Assembly: GCF_008271745.1 (NCBI RefSeq)
Contig: NZ_VKKZ01000020.1
Span: 186,001 to 250,000, forward strand
Reading direction: 5' to 3'
DNA length: 64,000 nucleotides
Source: Rufibacter glacialis
Lineage (GTDB): Bacteria > Bacteroidota > Bacteroidia > Cytophagales > Hymenobacteraceae
In this document: positions 50,906-60,313 of the stretch, in pieces
Layout of the letters: each line of letters begins with the position of its first letter
Numbering within the stretch: position 1 is the stretch's first letter
Made by a program: the position numbers and the translations under genes
Notes under the pieces: generated by a model
What the model saw: the letters and a program-made list of their open reading frames with translations, nothing else
What the model was told of the DNA's origin: nothing
Database searches by the model: none

Positions 50906-52225
50906 ATGAAAAAGGTAGCATTTTATACATTAGGCTGTAAGCTCAATTTCTCTGAGACCTCCACCCTGTCCCGGATATTCCAGGAGCGGGGCTTTGAGAA
51001 AGTGGAGTTCACTGATACGCCAGATATATACGTCATCAATACGTGCTCCGTCACTGACAACGCCGATAAGAAGTGCCGCAAGGTGGTGAAGGAAGCGCTC
51101 AAGCATTCGCCTAACGCGTTCATTACCATTGTGGGCTGTTACGCTCAGCTCAAGCCGAAGGAGATCTCTGAGATACCGGGCGTAGACGCCGTGTTAGGGG
51201 CTGCTGAGAAGTTTCAGTTGGTAGATATTCTGGAGACTTTTGAAAAGAAAGACGCCCCGCAGGTACACGCCAGCCCGGTGTCGGAGGCCAATACTTTCGT
51301 GAACGCCTATTCCTTTGGAGACCGTACCCGCACCTTCCTGAAAGTGCAGGACGGCTGCGACTATTCCTGCACCTTCTGCACCATTCCGCAGGCCCGTGGT
51401 AAATCCAGGAGCAACACCCTTGAGAAAGTGGTGGCCGAGGCCCGAAGCATCGGCGAATCTGGGGTAAAGGAAATAGTGCTGACGGGCGTGAACACCGGTG
51501 ACTTCGGGTTGCAGGATGGGGTACGGGTAGAGAATTTCTTCCAACTGGTGCAGGCCCTGGACCAGGTAGAGAACGTGAGCCGGTTCCGCATCTCTTCCAT
51601 TGAACCTAATTTGTTGAGTGAGGAGATCATCCGGTTCGTGGCAGGCTCCCAGCGCTTTATGCCGCACTTCCACGTGCCGCTGCAATCGGGCAGCAACAAG
51701 ATTTTGAAGCTTATGCGCCGCCGGTACCTGCGCGAACTATACGCCCAGCGCGTGGAATGGATCAAGGCGGCCATGCCGCACGCCTGTATCGGCGTAGACG
51801 TGATTGTGGGCTTCCCCGGGGAGACAGAGGCGGAATTCCTGGAGACTTACAACTTCCTGAACGAACTGGACATCAGTTACCTGCACGTGTTCCCGTATTC
51901 TGAGCGTGCCAACACCATGGCTCTTGATTTACCGGGTGTGGTACCGCCAAAGGAACGCAACCGTCGCGCCGACATGCTCCGCATCCTCTCTGAGAAAAAG
52001 AAGCGGGCCTACTATGAAAGCCAGATCGGGTACGAAGGAAAAGTACTATTTGAAGCTGATATCACCGATGGTCAGATAGAAGGCTTCACCGAGAACTACG
52101 TGCGGGTGGTAGCCAAATACGACCCGGTGCTGGTAAACGAGGAAAAGCACGTGCGCCTCACTAACCTCACTCCGGCCGGCTTGATGGAAGCCGAAGAAAC
52201 CTACTATGAACTACTGGCGCATTAA
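50906..52225 (+). CDS. mtaB: tRNA t6A37 methylthiotransferase MtaB
   Basis: A 439-residue radical-SAM methylthiotransferase acting on t6A37 of tRNA. The N-terminal UPF0004 domain has Cys ligands in YTLGCKLNFSE, INTCSVTD and IVGCYAQ. The radical-SAM cluster motif is GCDYSCTFCTIPQARG (about residue 150). The C-terminal TRAM domain (about 375-435) follows. The KLN after the first Cys is characteristic of MtaB rather than MiaB. ATG 50906 is used; a TTG 6 nt upstream is the alternative. Confidence 0.95.
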   Translation: MKKVAFYTLGCKLNFSETSTLSRIFQERGFEKVEFTDTPDIYVINTCSVTDNADKKCRKVVKEALKHSPNAFITIVGCYAQLKPKEISEIPGVDAVLGAAEKFQLVDILETFEKKDAPQVHASPVSEANTFVNAYSFGDRTRTFLKVQDGCDYSCTFCTIPQARGKSRSNTLEKVVAEARSIGESGVKEIVLTGVNTGDFGLQDGVRVENFFQLVQALDQVENVSRFRISSIEPNLLSEEIIRFVAGSQRFMPHFHVPLQSGSNKILKLMRRRYLRELYAQRVEWIKAAMPHACIGVDVIVGFPGETEAEFLETYNFLNELDISYLHVFPYSERANTMALDLPGVVPPKERNRRADMLRILSEKKKRAYYESQIGYEGKVLFEADITDGQIEGFTENYVRVVAKYDPVLVNEEKHVRLTNLTPAGLMEAEETYYELLAH

Positions 52226-52252
52226 AAGCCTGATTATATAAAATAAGCCCAA

Positions 52253-52296
52253 AAGCAGAAGGCCCCATTGAGATACCTCCGTGGGGCCTTCTGCTT
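52253..52296. terminator. Bidirectional terminator
   Basis: AAGCAGAAGGCCCCA (52253-52267) pairs perfectly with 52282-52296 between convergent mtaB and the SBF-like transporter gene. Confidence 0.85.
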
Positions 52297-52329
52297 CTCA
52301 AGAACAAGGGCTGCGGGGAAAAGATAAGG

Positions 52330-53388
52330 TTATCCCGCCATTTGCTGGGCAGAAGTTATCTCTTTCCGGGCCATGCGCTGGGCCAGCATACTGGCAATGA
52401 TCAATTGCAGGGCGTGGTACAGCATGAGCGGCAGCAGGATGATCCCCACGGCATTGGCATCTGGGAAAAGCACTTTAGACATCACCGTTCCATGCACGAG
52501 GGACTTTTTAGAGCCGCAGAAAATTGCGGTAATCCGGTTCTCCCGAGAAAAACCCAGCAGGTGGCTTATCGCGGCCGTTAAACCTACCACCAGCAGGAAA
52601 AGCCCCACCATCACCGCCCCCAGCAAAAACAAATCCAGGCCGCTGAAGCCCTGGAACATGTTGCGGGCGAAGGAATCGCAGAAAGAAGAATAGACGATGA
52701 GCAGGATAATGGTTTGGTCAAAGACCCGGAGGCGGCTTTTTTGGCCTTCGGCGAAGGCGCCAAACTTTTTGTTCAGCAGAATACCCAGGGTCACGGGCAA
52801 TACTACCTGCAGCATCAGCTTCAGGATAACGCTGGTCAAATCCATTTGGGCCGCGGAACTGGTGCTGGCGAAAAAGCTCATCCAGAGCGGCGTCATAAAC
52901 ACCCCAATCAGACTGGAGATACTGGCGTTGAAGATGGCCCCCGGAATATTCCCGCCCGCAATAGACACCATCACCACCGACGAAGAAACCGTGGAAGGCA
53001 ACGCCGCCACGTAAAAAGCGCCCAGCCAAAGCGCAGGATTCTCTCCCGGGCCCGCCACCAGATGCCCCGCCCACACCAGCAGCGGAAAAAGCACGAAGGT
53101 AGTAGCCTGTACCACCAGATGGAGCCGCCAATCACTGAGGCCCTCCTTAAGTTTGGCCGGGCTCAGCCGCAGCCCATAAAAGAAAAAGATTAGCGCCACG
53201 CCATAGGTGGTGATCTCCTCCAGCGGCAAAGGCCCCTCCTCCTCGCCTAATTCAGGCCATAGGTAGGCCAGCAGGATCATGGCCAGCAAGAACAGCAGGA
53301 AATTGTCTAACCCAAACCGTTTGAGGATAATGGAAAGGCTGTTCTTCTTTTCTGCGGCCTCGGCCGGAGGGGTATTCAAATCTTTCAT
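52330..53388 (-). CDS. SBF-like (YfeH/BASS-type) transporter
   Basis: A 352-residue membrane protein with about ten helices of the sodium-bile-acid-symporter-like family (SBF-like CPA transporters): LIFFFYGLRLSPAKLKEGL, YVAALPSTVSSSVVMVSIAG, AIFNASISSLIGVFMTPLW, GSKKSLVHGTVMSKVLF. The PSTVSSSVV and GSKKSL blocks are the conserved crossover regions of PF13593. The transported substrate is unknown. ATG 53388 (MKDLNTPP) is chosen over 53457, whose extra 23 residues are basic and unlike the family. It is followed by a shared terminator. Confidence 0.9.
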   Translation of the reverse strand: MKDLNTPPAEAAEKKNSLSIILKRFGLDNFLLFLLAMILLAYLWPELGEEEGPLPLEEITTYGVALIFFFYGLRLSPAKLKEGLSDWRLHLVVQATTFVLFPLLVWAGHLVAGPGENPALWLGAFYVAALPSTVSSSVVMVSIAGGNIPGAIFNASISSLIGVFMTPLWMSFFASTSSAAQMDLTSVILKLMLQVVLPVTLGILLNKKFGAFAEGQKSRLRVFDQTIILLIVYSSFCDSFARNMFQGFSGLDLFLLGAVMVGLFLLVVGLTAAISHLLGFSRENRITAIFCGSKKSLVHGTVMSKVLFPDANAVGIILLPLMLYHALQLIIASMLAQRMARKEITSAQQMAG

Positions 53389-54067
53389 GCTTCTTCTCTC
53401 TTTCTGCCGCCCAGCAGCGGTTTCAGGCGGCAATCTACGAAAGCAAGGTGAATCCAAGCTCCGGTTCCCATACCCAAAGACCAGGAAGAAGGTTTCCGGC
53501 GGGCCTTTTTGTCCCCTGGTCCATTTGATAGTAGTACCTCTTTTACCCTTTGTTTTTCGAAAACTGACCAGGAACGTCAGGCTTCAAGAGGAGGATCAGG
53601 GCAGGAGGCGGATTACGGAGGCCGTACGAATTGCTCTAGTCAAGAAGGTGCAAAAGTATTCTACAGTAAGCCTTCGGTTTTCCTTCTATTTTCCAAAATC
53701 AGGCCGGAAAAAGATAAAATAAATCCTTAGCCTTTCCTCGTTGACCATCTTCTTTTCAATCCTTCTCCCTTCCTTCAGACTGATCAGGTAAACAATATCA
53801 ATTGGCTCTTTTCATACTGACCAAGCGAAGTGGCTTTGGTGATTGAAAGTGCCAGAGGAGCCGGAAAAGGAGGATTTTCATTGTCCAAATAGTTGACCTC
53901 TTTAAGAAACCGGAGCATTATCTATGACCACAATTTCCTTCCTAGGAAAATAAATTTCACCAGCCCAAGCAACCACTTTTACTCTGCTGCCATCTATCAC
54001 TCAAAGAACCCCATTGTACAGCCCAAATAATTAATTGCACTGCCTTACTCTACTAAACCCTAATCCT
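53389..54067. other. Intergenic region before the outer-membrane barrel genes
   Basis: 679 bp between divergent genes, with no frame that looks coding. No promoter box of the TAnnTTTG kind, hairpin or GTAC-N13-GTAC site was found here, unlike the gap before the second barrel. Confidence 0.5.
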
Positions 54068-56506
54068 ATGAAGAATTTTTATCAGTTTCTGTTCCTACTT
54101 TGTTTTATCTGTTGGTCCCAAACTTCCTTTGCGCAAGCCAGCCCTGGCCTCACAGGTCTGATTTTAGATCATAAGGGGGAGGCCCTAAGCTATGGTACGG
54201 TGGCCCTGGTGCGCAAAGCGGACGCCGCGATCATAGACGGAGCCGGCGTGGAAGCCACCGGTCGGTTTCACCTAAAGAACCCGGCGCCTGGCACCTATAT
54301 TTTAAAGATCAGCGCCCTGGGGTTCGCTACTCAGGAAACCCCTCCGTTTGAGGTCACCTCCGGCGCTTTTTCCAAAGATTTTGGGAAAATAGGCCTGAAA
54401 CAGGATAGCAAGGTGCTCAAAGAAGTAACCGTGGAAGGTCTTCGTCCCACCATTGTGAACCACCCAGACAAAATGGTGGTGAGCGTGGAAGGGACGGCCA
54501 TGGCCGCGGGCAGCACGGCCCTGGAAGTCCTGTCCAAGTCGCCGGGCGTGTGGGTAGACCAGGATGGCAACATCCAGCTCAACGGAAAAGCCGGGGTGAA
54601 GGTGATGATTGACGGCAAGCCTTCCTACTTATCTGGGAAGCAACTGCAGACCATGCTGCAGTCCATGCCGGCAGAAAACCTGAAGGAACTGGAAATCATC
54701 TCCAACCCTTCCTCCCGGTTTGACGCCGAAGGAAACGCCGGCATCATCAACATCAACCTGAAAAAGAACACCCAGGCCGGCCTGAACGGCAGCGTGTACA
54801 CCGGCTACCAGTACAATGGCCTGCATGGGTTTTCAGGTGGGGGCAACCTTAATCACAAGGCCCAGAAGTGGAGTTCCTTTGCCAACCTGAACCTTTCCCG
54901 GCGGGGAAACCTCCGCACTAATACCATGGAACGGCTGTTCCATTCAGAAAAAGGAAGTACCTGGTTTGACCAGGTAGGCCGCGAAGAAGGCATCAGAATT
55001 ACCCCGTCCCTTCGCTTAGGCTCTGACTATGACCTTAATGACAGACATAGCCTAGGCGCCACCGTAAACTTTACCACCCAAGCCTCCGACAACTTCTACC
55101 ACACCGACTCTGACCTGCTGGAGCCTCTCCCCCAGGACAACGAATTCATCCAGGCCCGTAACGCGGTAGAGGGCTCCTATTTCAACGTGACCACCAACGG
55201 CCACTACCTCTACAAAATAGATACGTTGGGCAGCACCTTTACCACTGACCTGGATTTTGTGCGCATCGGGGATAAAAACACCTCCCAGTTCCTGAACTCA
55301 TATCAGTACCCCAACAGTGGCAAACCGATGAAAGCAGAAAACCTGGGCAGCGAAAACCCTTCTGGGTATTTCATTTACTCTGCCAAGGCGGATTTTATTA
55401 AAAAATACCTGAACAAGAGCAAGCTGGAAATCGGCCTCAAAACCAGTTATGTCAAGTCAGACAATGAGTTAAGGTTCTTTGCCCAGGAAGGCTCTAGCAG
55501 GGTAAGCGATCCGCTCCGCAGCAACCATTTCATCTACAAAGAGACCATTCTGGCCGGGTACCTGAACTACAGCCTGAACCTAGGCGCCAAATGGAGCCTG
55601 CAGGCTGGAGTGCGGGCCGAACACACCAGCTCTGAGGGCTACTCCGTTACCTTGCAAAAATCCACCCCCAAAGATTACCTGGATTTTTTCCCCAGCGTGT
55701 TCCTGCAGCAGAAGGTGTCAGACAACTACCAGCTCACCTACAACTACAGCCGCCGCATCAGCCGGCCTAACTACGGCTCCCTTAACCCGTTCATTTTCTA
55801 CCTGGATCCCCGCACCTGGGCGCAGGGCAACCCTGGGCTGCGGCCGCAGTATTCCAACTCCTTCCAAATGACCCAAACCTTCAAAAATAGCTATATCCTA
55901 ACCCTGGGCTATTCCAAAACCACGGATTTCATTGGGGAGATACCGGTGCAGAACAAGGAAAATAATACCACCACCTTCGGCCCCCAGAACGTGGATGACT
56001 TTGACAACCTGTTCAGCACCCTCGTAGTGCCCATAAAAGTTTCCAAAAAATGGGATATCAACAACACGCTGAATTTGGGCTATCAGGAATTCTCTATCTG
56101 GCTCCAGGACAAACTGCAGGAAAACAGCCAGTTCTATTACACCCTCAACTCCAACCATAACGTGCTGCTGCCCCAGAAAATGAAGTTGGAGCTGAACGCC
56201 GGCTACCAGGGCCCCCAGGCCTACGGCCTGTACAAAATTGAGCAAAACTGGTGGCTGGACGCGGCGGTAAAACGGTCATTCCTGAAGGACCAACTGGAGG
56301 CCTCCCTCTCGGTCACCGATATTTTCCGGACCCGTTACGTGGTAGGGGCCGCCAACATTGGCCAGGATATCAATGCCTTTGATCAGTATTTTGGAGCCCA
56401 AAGCGTAAGAGTTAACCTACGCTACCGATTCACCAAAGGCCAGTCCTTTGAAATGAAACGCCGCAACTCCAACCTGGACGAACTGAACCGCGCCGGCGGT
56501 AACTAA
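54068..56506 (+). CDS. Outer-membrane beta-barrel (TonB-type, OMP_b-brl_3-like) protein, paralog 1
   Basis: An 812-residue protein: signal peptide (1-24), a carboxypeptidase-regulatory-like domain (about 25-115; LTGLILDHKGEALSYGTVAL), a plug-like domain (about 120-230; SKSPGVWVDQDGNIQLNGK, GKAGVKVMIDGKPSYLSG) and a large barrel. It resembles the outer membrane beta-barrel family common in Bacteroidota and clearly pairs with the protein at 57021, to which it is homologous along its full length. ATG 54068 gives a proper signal peptide. It ends with FEMKRRNSNLDELNRAGGN. The ligand is unknown; there is no SusD partner. Confidence 0.9.
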   Translation: MKNFYQFLFLLCFICWSQTSFAQASPGLTGLILDHKGEALSYGTVALVRKADAAIIDGAGVEATGRFHLKNPAPGTYILKISALGFATQETPPFEVTSGAFSKDFGKIGLKQDSKVLKEVTVEGLRPTIVNHPDKMVVSVEGTAMAAGSTALEVLSKSPGVWVDQDGNIQLNGKAGVKVMIDGKPSYLSGKQLQTMLQSMPAENLKELEIISNPSSRFDAEGNAGIININLKKNTQAGLNGSVYTGYQYNGLHGFSGGGNLNHKAQKWSSFANLNLSRRGNLRTNTMERLFHSEKGSTWFDQVGREEGIRITPSLRLGSDYDLNDRHSLGATVNFTTQASDNFYHTDSDLLEPLPQDNEFIQARNAVEGSYFNVTTNGHYLYKIDTLGSTFTTDLDFVRIGDKNTSQFLNSYQYPNSGKPMKAENLGSENPSGYFIYSAKADFIKKYLNKSKLEIGLKTSYVKSDNELRFFAQEGSSRVSDPLRSNHFIYKETILAGYLNYSLNLGAKWSLQAGVRAEHTSSEGYSVTLQKSTPKDYLDFFPSVFLQQKVSDNYQLTYNYSRRISRPNYGSLNPFIFYLDPRTWAQGNPGLRPQYSNSFQMTQTFKNSYILTLGYSKTTDFIGEIPVQNKENNTTTFGPQNVDDFDNLFSTLVVPIKVSKKWDINNTLNLGYQEFSIWLQDKLQENSQFYYTLNSNHNVLLPQKMKLELNAGYQGPQAYGLYKIEQNWWLDAAVKRSFLKDQLEASLSVTDIFRTRYVVGAANIGQDINAFDQYFGAQSVRVNLRYRFTKGQSFEMKRRNSNLDELNRAGGN

Positions 56507-56537
56507 GGCCTCACCCACCCCAATACAATACTTTTTT

Positions 56538-56593
56538 CACCGAGGCAGCTTTGGAGCATCTTTTCAAAAAACAGCGCCTATACTGCCTCGGTG
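56538..56593 (+). terminator. Hairpin after barrel paralog 1
   Basis: CACCGAGGCAG (56538-56548) pairs with CTGCCTCGGTG (56583-56593) around a 34-nt loop. There is no U-tract, so this is a tentative terminator. Confidence 0.5.
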
Positions 56594-56700
56594 GATTATA
56601 GATAAGGAAGGTACAGGATACCTCCTCCTGTTATAAGGTCCCTCTTCTTATTTCCTGGCGTCAAAGGGCTGGCAAACGAAACAAAAAAATATTTTTAACA

Positions 56701-56736
56701 GTACCTTGCTTTACATAGTACCTTATAATATCTTTG
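56701..56736 (+). promoter_or_regulatory. Promoter TTG-N20-TATCTTTG with overlapping 21-bp GTAC-N13-GTAC site
   Basis: TTG at 56706-56708 and TATCTTTG at 56729-56736 make a good Bacteroidota promoter. The 21-bp site (56701-56721, GTACCTTGCTTTACATAGTA plus C) covers the -33 element, so a bound protein would block or control it. A near-identical site (GTACCTTGCATTACACAGTA plus C) lies at 56959-56979. Confidence 0.65.
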
Positions 56737-56778
56737 CTTCATCCTTAGAGAAAAATACAACCTAATCCTTCTATAGCT

Positions 56779-56934
56779 ATGGAAACTACCGCCCTTCTCC
56801 AGTTGCTTCTCCAGGTCACATTGTTTCTTTCCTCGTTCACCGGCCTCCTGTTTGGGTACGTGTATCTAACCTCAAGCCAAAAAAATAAGGGCAATTCCTT
56901 CCTGGCCCCTATCACCCCGCAACTGCCGCTGTAG
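56779..56934 (+). CDS. Possible 51-residue membrane peptide
   Basis: A short frame reading METTALLQLLLQVTLFLSSF and on to QLPL, then TAG. It has one hydrophobic helix (residues about 5-29) and a short polar tail. It sits 43 nt downstream of a good promoter box, between two paralogous barrel genes and before the second 21-bp site. No family is recognised. Coding status is inferred from the intact helix and promoter only; it could also be part of the leader for the downstream barrel gene. Confidence 0.45.
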   Translation: METTALLQLLLQVTLFLSSFTGLLFGYVYLTSSQKNKGNSFLAPITPQLPL

Positions 56935-56958
56935 ACCTAAGGCTTTTTTTTTAGCCAT

Positions 56959-56979
56959 GTACCTTGCATTACACAGTAC
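56959..56979 (+). promoter_or_regulatory. Second copy of the 21-bp GTAC-N13-GTAC site
   Basis: It differs from the copy at 56701-56721 at two inner positions and the spacing is identical. It lies 41 nt upstream of the second barrel gene's ATG. No clear -7 box follows it here. Confidence 0.6.
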
Positions 56980-57020
56980 TATATAGAAATCCAAACCCAT
57001 TCAAAAACACCTTTACTGCC

Positions 57021-59462
57021 ATGAAAAAGTTCTATAACATTCTCCTCTTAATGGCCGCGCTGGCCTTTATCACCCAGGCGGCCCTGGGCCAAACCCCCGG
57101 CCATCTCACCGGTTTGGTGGTAGATGACAAAGGTGCTCCCCTGCCGTATGGCACCGTAGCCCTCTTGAAAGCCGCTGATGCTTCGGTTCTCACAGGCACG
57201 GCCATAGAGTTGAATGGTACCTTCAAGATGAAGACCCCAGCAGCAGGCAAGTACCTGGTGCGCATCAGCGCTATGGGCTTTGCAACCCAGGACCTGCCTG
57301 TGCTGGAGGTTACCTCAGAGGGTTATTCCCGTGATTTTGGTAAAATAGCCCTGAAACAGGATGCCAAGGTGCTCAAGGAAGTAACCGTGCAGAACCTGCG
57401 GCCAACCGTAGACGTGCAGGCAGATAAAATGGTGGTGAGCGTGGAAGGTACCGCCATGGCGGCCGGCAATACAGCCTATGATGTGCTGGCCAAGTCGCCG
57501 GGGGTGTGGGTAGATCAGGACGGCAACATCCAGCTGAACGGGAAACAGGGCGTGAAGGTGATGATCGATGGCAAACTGACCTACCTGGACGGAAAACAGC
57601 TGCAGACCCTGCTCCAGGGCATGCCCGCTGATAACCTGAAGAACCTGGAGATCATCGCCAACCCCTCGGCCAAATTTGACGCCGAAGGCTCTGCGGGCAT
57701 CATAAACCTCAACCTGAAGAAAAACAATCTGAACGGCCTCAACGGCAGTGTGTACGCCGGATACCTGAACAATACCAATAGCGGCGGCAACGGCGGCCTC
57801 AACCTCAACCTGAAACAAGGCAAATGGAGTTCTTCTGCTACCGTTGACCTGGCAGAACGTCCCCGCAAGCGGTCTTTCACCATGGACCGTATCTTTGTCC
57901 AGGAAGGCAAGAACTCTGTCCTCACCCAAGCTGGCAAAGAGGATGGACGTACTTTTGCCCCTTCGGCCCGCTTTGGCACCGTTTATGACCTGAACAAGAA
58001 CCACAGTGTGGGTGCCACCCTGAGCTTATCAGGCTCCAACACCAGATCTGGGGTATCCACCGCCTCCACGCTGGAAGACCCGCGGCTGGCCGGCACGGTT
58101 TTTAACCAGACCCGCACCCACAACAACGGAAAGTTCAACAGTGCCTCCTTCAACGCCCACTACCTTGGCAAACTGGACACCCTAGGCACCACCCTCTCGG
58201 CAGATGTAGACGTGGCCCGCATCAACGACCACGGCCGCAGTGATTTCTTTAACCTGAGAACTTTTGCCACCAGTTCTAAAGAGGAGAAAGTTTATTTTGA
58301 GACGGACAACCCTACCTCTTACCAGATCTATTCCGCCAAATTGGATTATGTAAAACCTTTCCCTAAGGTAAAAGGCAAATTGGAATTGGGGGCCAAAGGC
58401 AGCTACGTAGAGTCTGATAACCAGATAGATTTCTTTTCCTTCCAGGGGAGCCAAAGGGTACCAGACCCATTACGCCGGGGAGACCACTTCATCTATGAAG
58501 AGAATATTCTGGCTGGCTACTCTAATTTCAGCGCCACCCTTACCCCAAAAGTATCCATCCAGGCAGGTCTCCGGGCTGAATACACCCAATCGGAAGGTAA
58601 TTCTATTCCTGAAAATAAAGTGACGCCCCGCTCCTATCTTGACTTTTTCCCGAGTGTGTTCGTGCAGCAGAAGATCACCGACAACTACCAGATCGGGTAC
58701 AACTATAGCCGCCGCATCTTTCGGCCCCGCTACAGCCACCTGAACCCGTTCCGGTTTTTCATTGACGCCAACACCTATGCCCAGGGCAACCCGAACCTGA
58801 AGCCAGAATACACCAACTCGTTCCAGGTAACCCAAACCTTCCGGAAGAACTACAACGTGATTTTGGGCTATGCCCACACCAAAGACGATATTTCAGAAGT
58901 ACCCGCTTTTTACCCAGAAACCAACACCATGATCTTCCAGCAACGCAACGTGGAGAGCGAGACTGCCAACGCTACCTTTGTGGTGCCGGTAACCGTGACC
59001 TCTAAATGGAACATGAGCAACAATGTGACCGTGGCCTACCAGAAATTCACCACACCTGTAGATACCACCACCGTGTACAATGCCCAAACCATGTTCACAG
59101 CCCAGATGAACCACAACATCTTGCTGCCTAATAATTTCAAGGTAGAGGTGAACGGCACCTACCGCGGCAAAGGCGTGTTCAACATCTACAAAACCGCCGC
59201 CGCCGTGTGGGTAGACGTGGCTGTGAAACGCTCCTTCCTGAAAGACCAGTTGGACGTGAGCCTGGCCCTGACAGATCTTTTCCGGTCCCAGAAAATGAAA
59301 GGAACCTCGGCCGTGAACGGGAATGTCAACGTGCTGGACATGTACCAGTATGGCCAGGGCGTACGCCTGAACCTGCGCTACCGCTTCAACAAAGGCGAAA
59401 AGTTTGAAGTGAAACGCCGTAATGCCAGCCTGGAGGAGGTGAACCGGGCCAGCGGAAATTAA
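57021..59462 (+). CDS. Outer-membrane beta-barrel (TonB-type) protein, paralog 2
   Basis: An 813-residue paralog of the protein at 54068-56506, with the same domain order: signal peptide (1-22, ending ALGQ), carboxypeptidase-regulatory-like domain (LTGLVVDDKGAPLPYGTVAL), plug-like region (AKSPGVWVDQDGNIQLNGKQ) and barrel ending FEVKRRNASLEEVNRASGN. Conservation runs through all domains, indicating tandem duplication. ATG 57021 is chosen over 56964, since the upstream part lies in the 21-bp site. A terminator follows. Confidence 0.9.
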   Translation: MKKFYNILLLMAALAFITQAALGQTPGHLTGLVVDDKGAPLPYGTVALLKAADASVLTGTAIELNGTFKMKTPAAGKYLVRISAMGFATQDLPVLEVTSEGYSRDFGKIALKQDAKVLKEVTVQNLRPTVDVQADKMVVSVEGTAMAAGNTAYDVLAKSPGVWVDQDGNIQLNGKQGVKVMIDGKLTYLDGKQLQTLLQGMPADNLKNLEIIANPSAKFDAEGSAGIINLNLKKNNLNGLNGSVYAGYLNNTNSGGNGGLNLNLKQGKWSSSATVDLAERPRKRSFTMDRIFVQEGKNSVLTQAGKEDGRTFAPSARFGTVYDLNKNHSVGATLSLSGSNTRSGVSTASTLEDPRLAGTVFNQTRTHNNGKFNSASFNAHYLGKLDTLGTTLSADVDVARINDHGRSDFFNLRTFATSSKEEKVYFETDNPTSYQIYSAKLDYVKPFPKVKGKLELGAKGSYVESDNQIDFFSFQGSQRVPDPLRRGDHFIYEENILAGYSNFSATLTPKVSIQAGLRAEYTQSEGNSIPENKVTPRSYLDFFPSVFVQQKITDNYQIGYNYSRRIFRPRYSHLNPFRFFIDANTYAQGNPNLKPEYTNSFQVTQTFRKNYNVILGYAHTKDDISEVPAFYPETNTMIFQQRNVESETANATFVVPVTVTSKWNMSNNVTVAYQKFTTPVDTTTVYNAQTMFTAQMNHNILLPNNFKVEVNGTYRGKGVFNIYKTAAAVWVDVAVKRSFLKDQLDVSLALTDLFRSQKMKGTSAVNGNVNVLDMYQYGQGVRLNLRYRFNKGEKFEVKRRNASLEEVNRASGN

Positions 59463-59527
59463 TCTTACCAGGCCAGGTTCTCAGGCTTCCGGATTATTTT
59501 CTTAAATTGAACCCCTAACGCAGGATC

Positions 59528-59560
59528 AGGGGCCGCGATCATGTACTTGCGGCCCCTGCC
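59528..59560 (+). terminator. Terminator after barrel paralog 2
   Basis: AGGGGCCGC (59528-59536) pairs with GCGGCCCCT (59549-59557) around a 12-nt loop, 66 bp after the stop. Confidence 0.75.
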
Positions 59561-59589
59561 CCTTTATTCACCATCCTTAATTATTGACT

Positions 59590-60237
59590 GTGAGCATCTC
59601 TAAAAAGCTTGTTTTACTGGCTGTGTTATCAGCTTCCTTTGCAGCCTGCAAAAATGACCAGGCTCCCAAAACAACCACCCCGGCCACCAGCCAGACGGCC
59701 GCCGGCTCTGACAGCACGGCTACGGAGGCTGAAACCGCCCCTGAAACCGTTGCCCCAGCGCCAGAAATCGTGTATGTGAATTCTGACTCCCTGCTGAACC
59801 AGTACCAGTACTTCAAAGACGTGAAAGCCCGCCTGGAAGCCAAAGGGAAAAGAATGGAGAATGACCTGAGAGGCAAAGCCACCAGTTTCCAGAAGGAAGT
59901 GGAGCAGTACAGACAAACCGGGGCTAACATGACTCAGGAGCAACGCGCCGCGACTGAACAAAGATTGGCTCAGAAAGAACAACAACTAGCTGCCCAACAG
60001 CAGACTTCGGGCAACCAATTGGCCAAAGACGAGAATGATGAGATGAAGAAGATCTACGAGAAAGTAGAGGCGCACCTCAAGAAAATAAGCCAGGAGAAAG
60101 GCTATAAAATGGTCTTGACCTACACCCGAGGCAATAGCGCCATCCTGTACGGTGACTCTTCTTTGGACATCACCAAAGCAGCAGTGAAAGGCTTGAACGA
60201 AGAATACAAAGCCAGCAAAGCTTCTTCAAAGAAATAA
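59590..60237 (+). CDS. OmpH/Skp-like lipoprotein
   Basis: A 215-residue protein with a lipoprotein signal (VLLAVLSASFAAC), a Thr/Ala/Glu-rich linker (about 25-58) and an OmpH-like domain (about 60-205): IVYVNSDSLLNQYQYFKDVK and a long coiled-coil tentacle (MTQEQRAATEQRLAQKEQQL), as in Skp periplasmic chaperones. Skp binds unfolded outer-membrane proteins, fitting the neighbouring barrel genes, but the lipoprotein anchor is unlike classic Skp. GTG 59590 is the best start; TTG 59584 gives two more residues. Confidence 0.85.
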   Translation: MSISKKLVLLAVLSASFAACKNDQAPKTTTPATSQTAAGSDSTATEAETAPETVAPAPEIVYVNSDSLLNQYQYFKDVKARLEAKGKRMENDLRGKATSFQKEVEQYRQTGANMTQEQRAATEQRLAQKEQQLAAQQQTSGNQLAKDENDEMKKIYEKVEAHLKKISQEKGYKMVLTYTRGNSAILYGDSSLDITKAAVKGLNEEYKASKASSKK

Positions 60238-60260
60238 CTTCTGCCGAAGACACATTGATA

Positions 60261-60289
60261 AAAAAGCCTGACGCTCGTCAGGCTTTTTT
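60261..60289. terminator. Bidirectional terminator
   Basis: AAAAAGCCTGACG (60261-60273), 2-nt loop, CGTCAGGCTTTTT (60276-60288) between convergent genes. Confidence 0.9.
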
Positions 60290-60313
60290 CATGTACTTGG
60301 AGTTACAGAAGCG

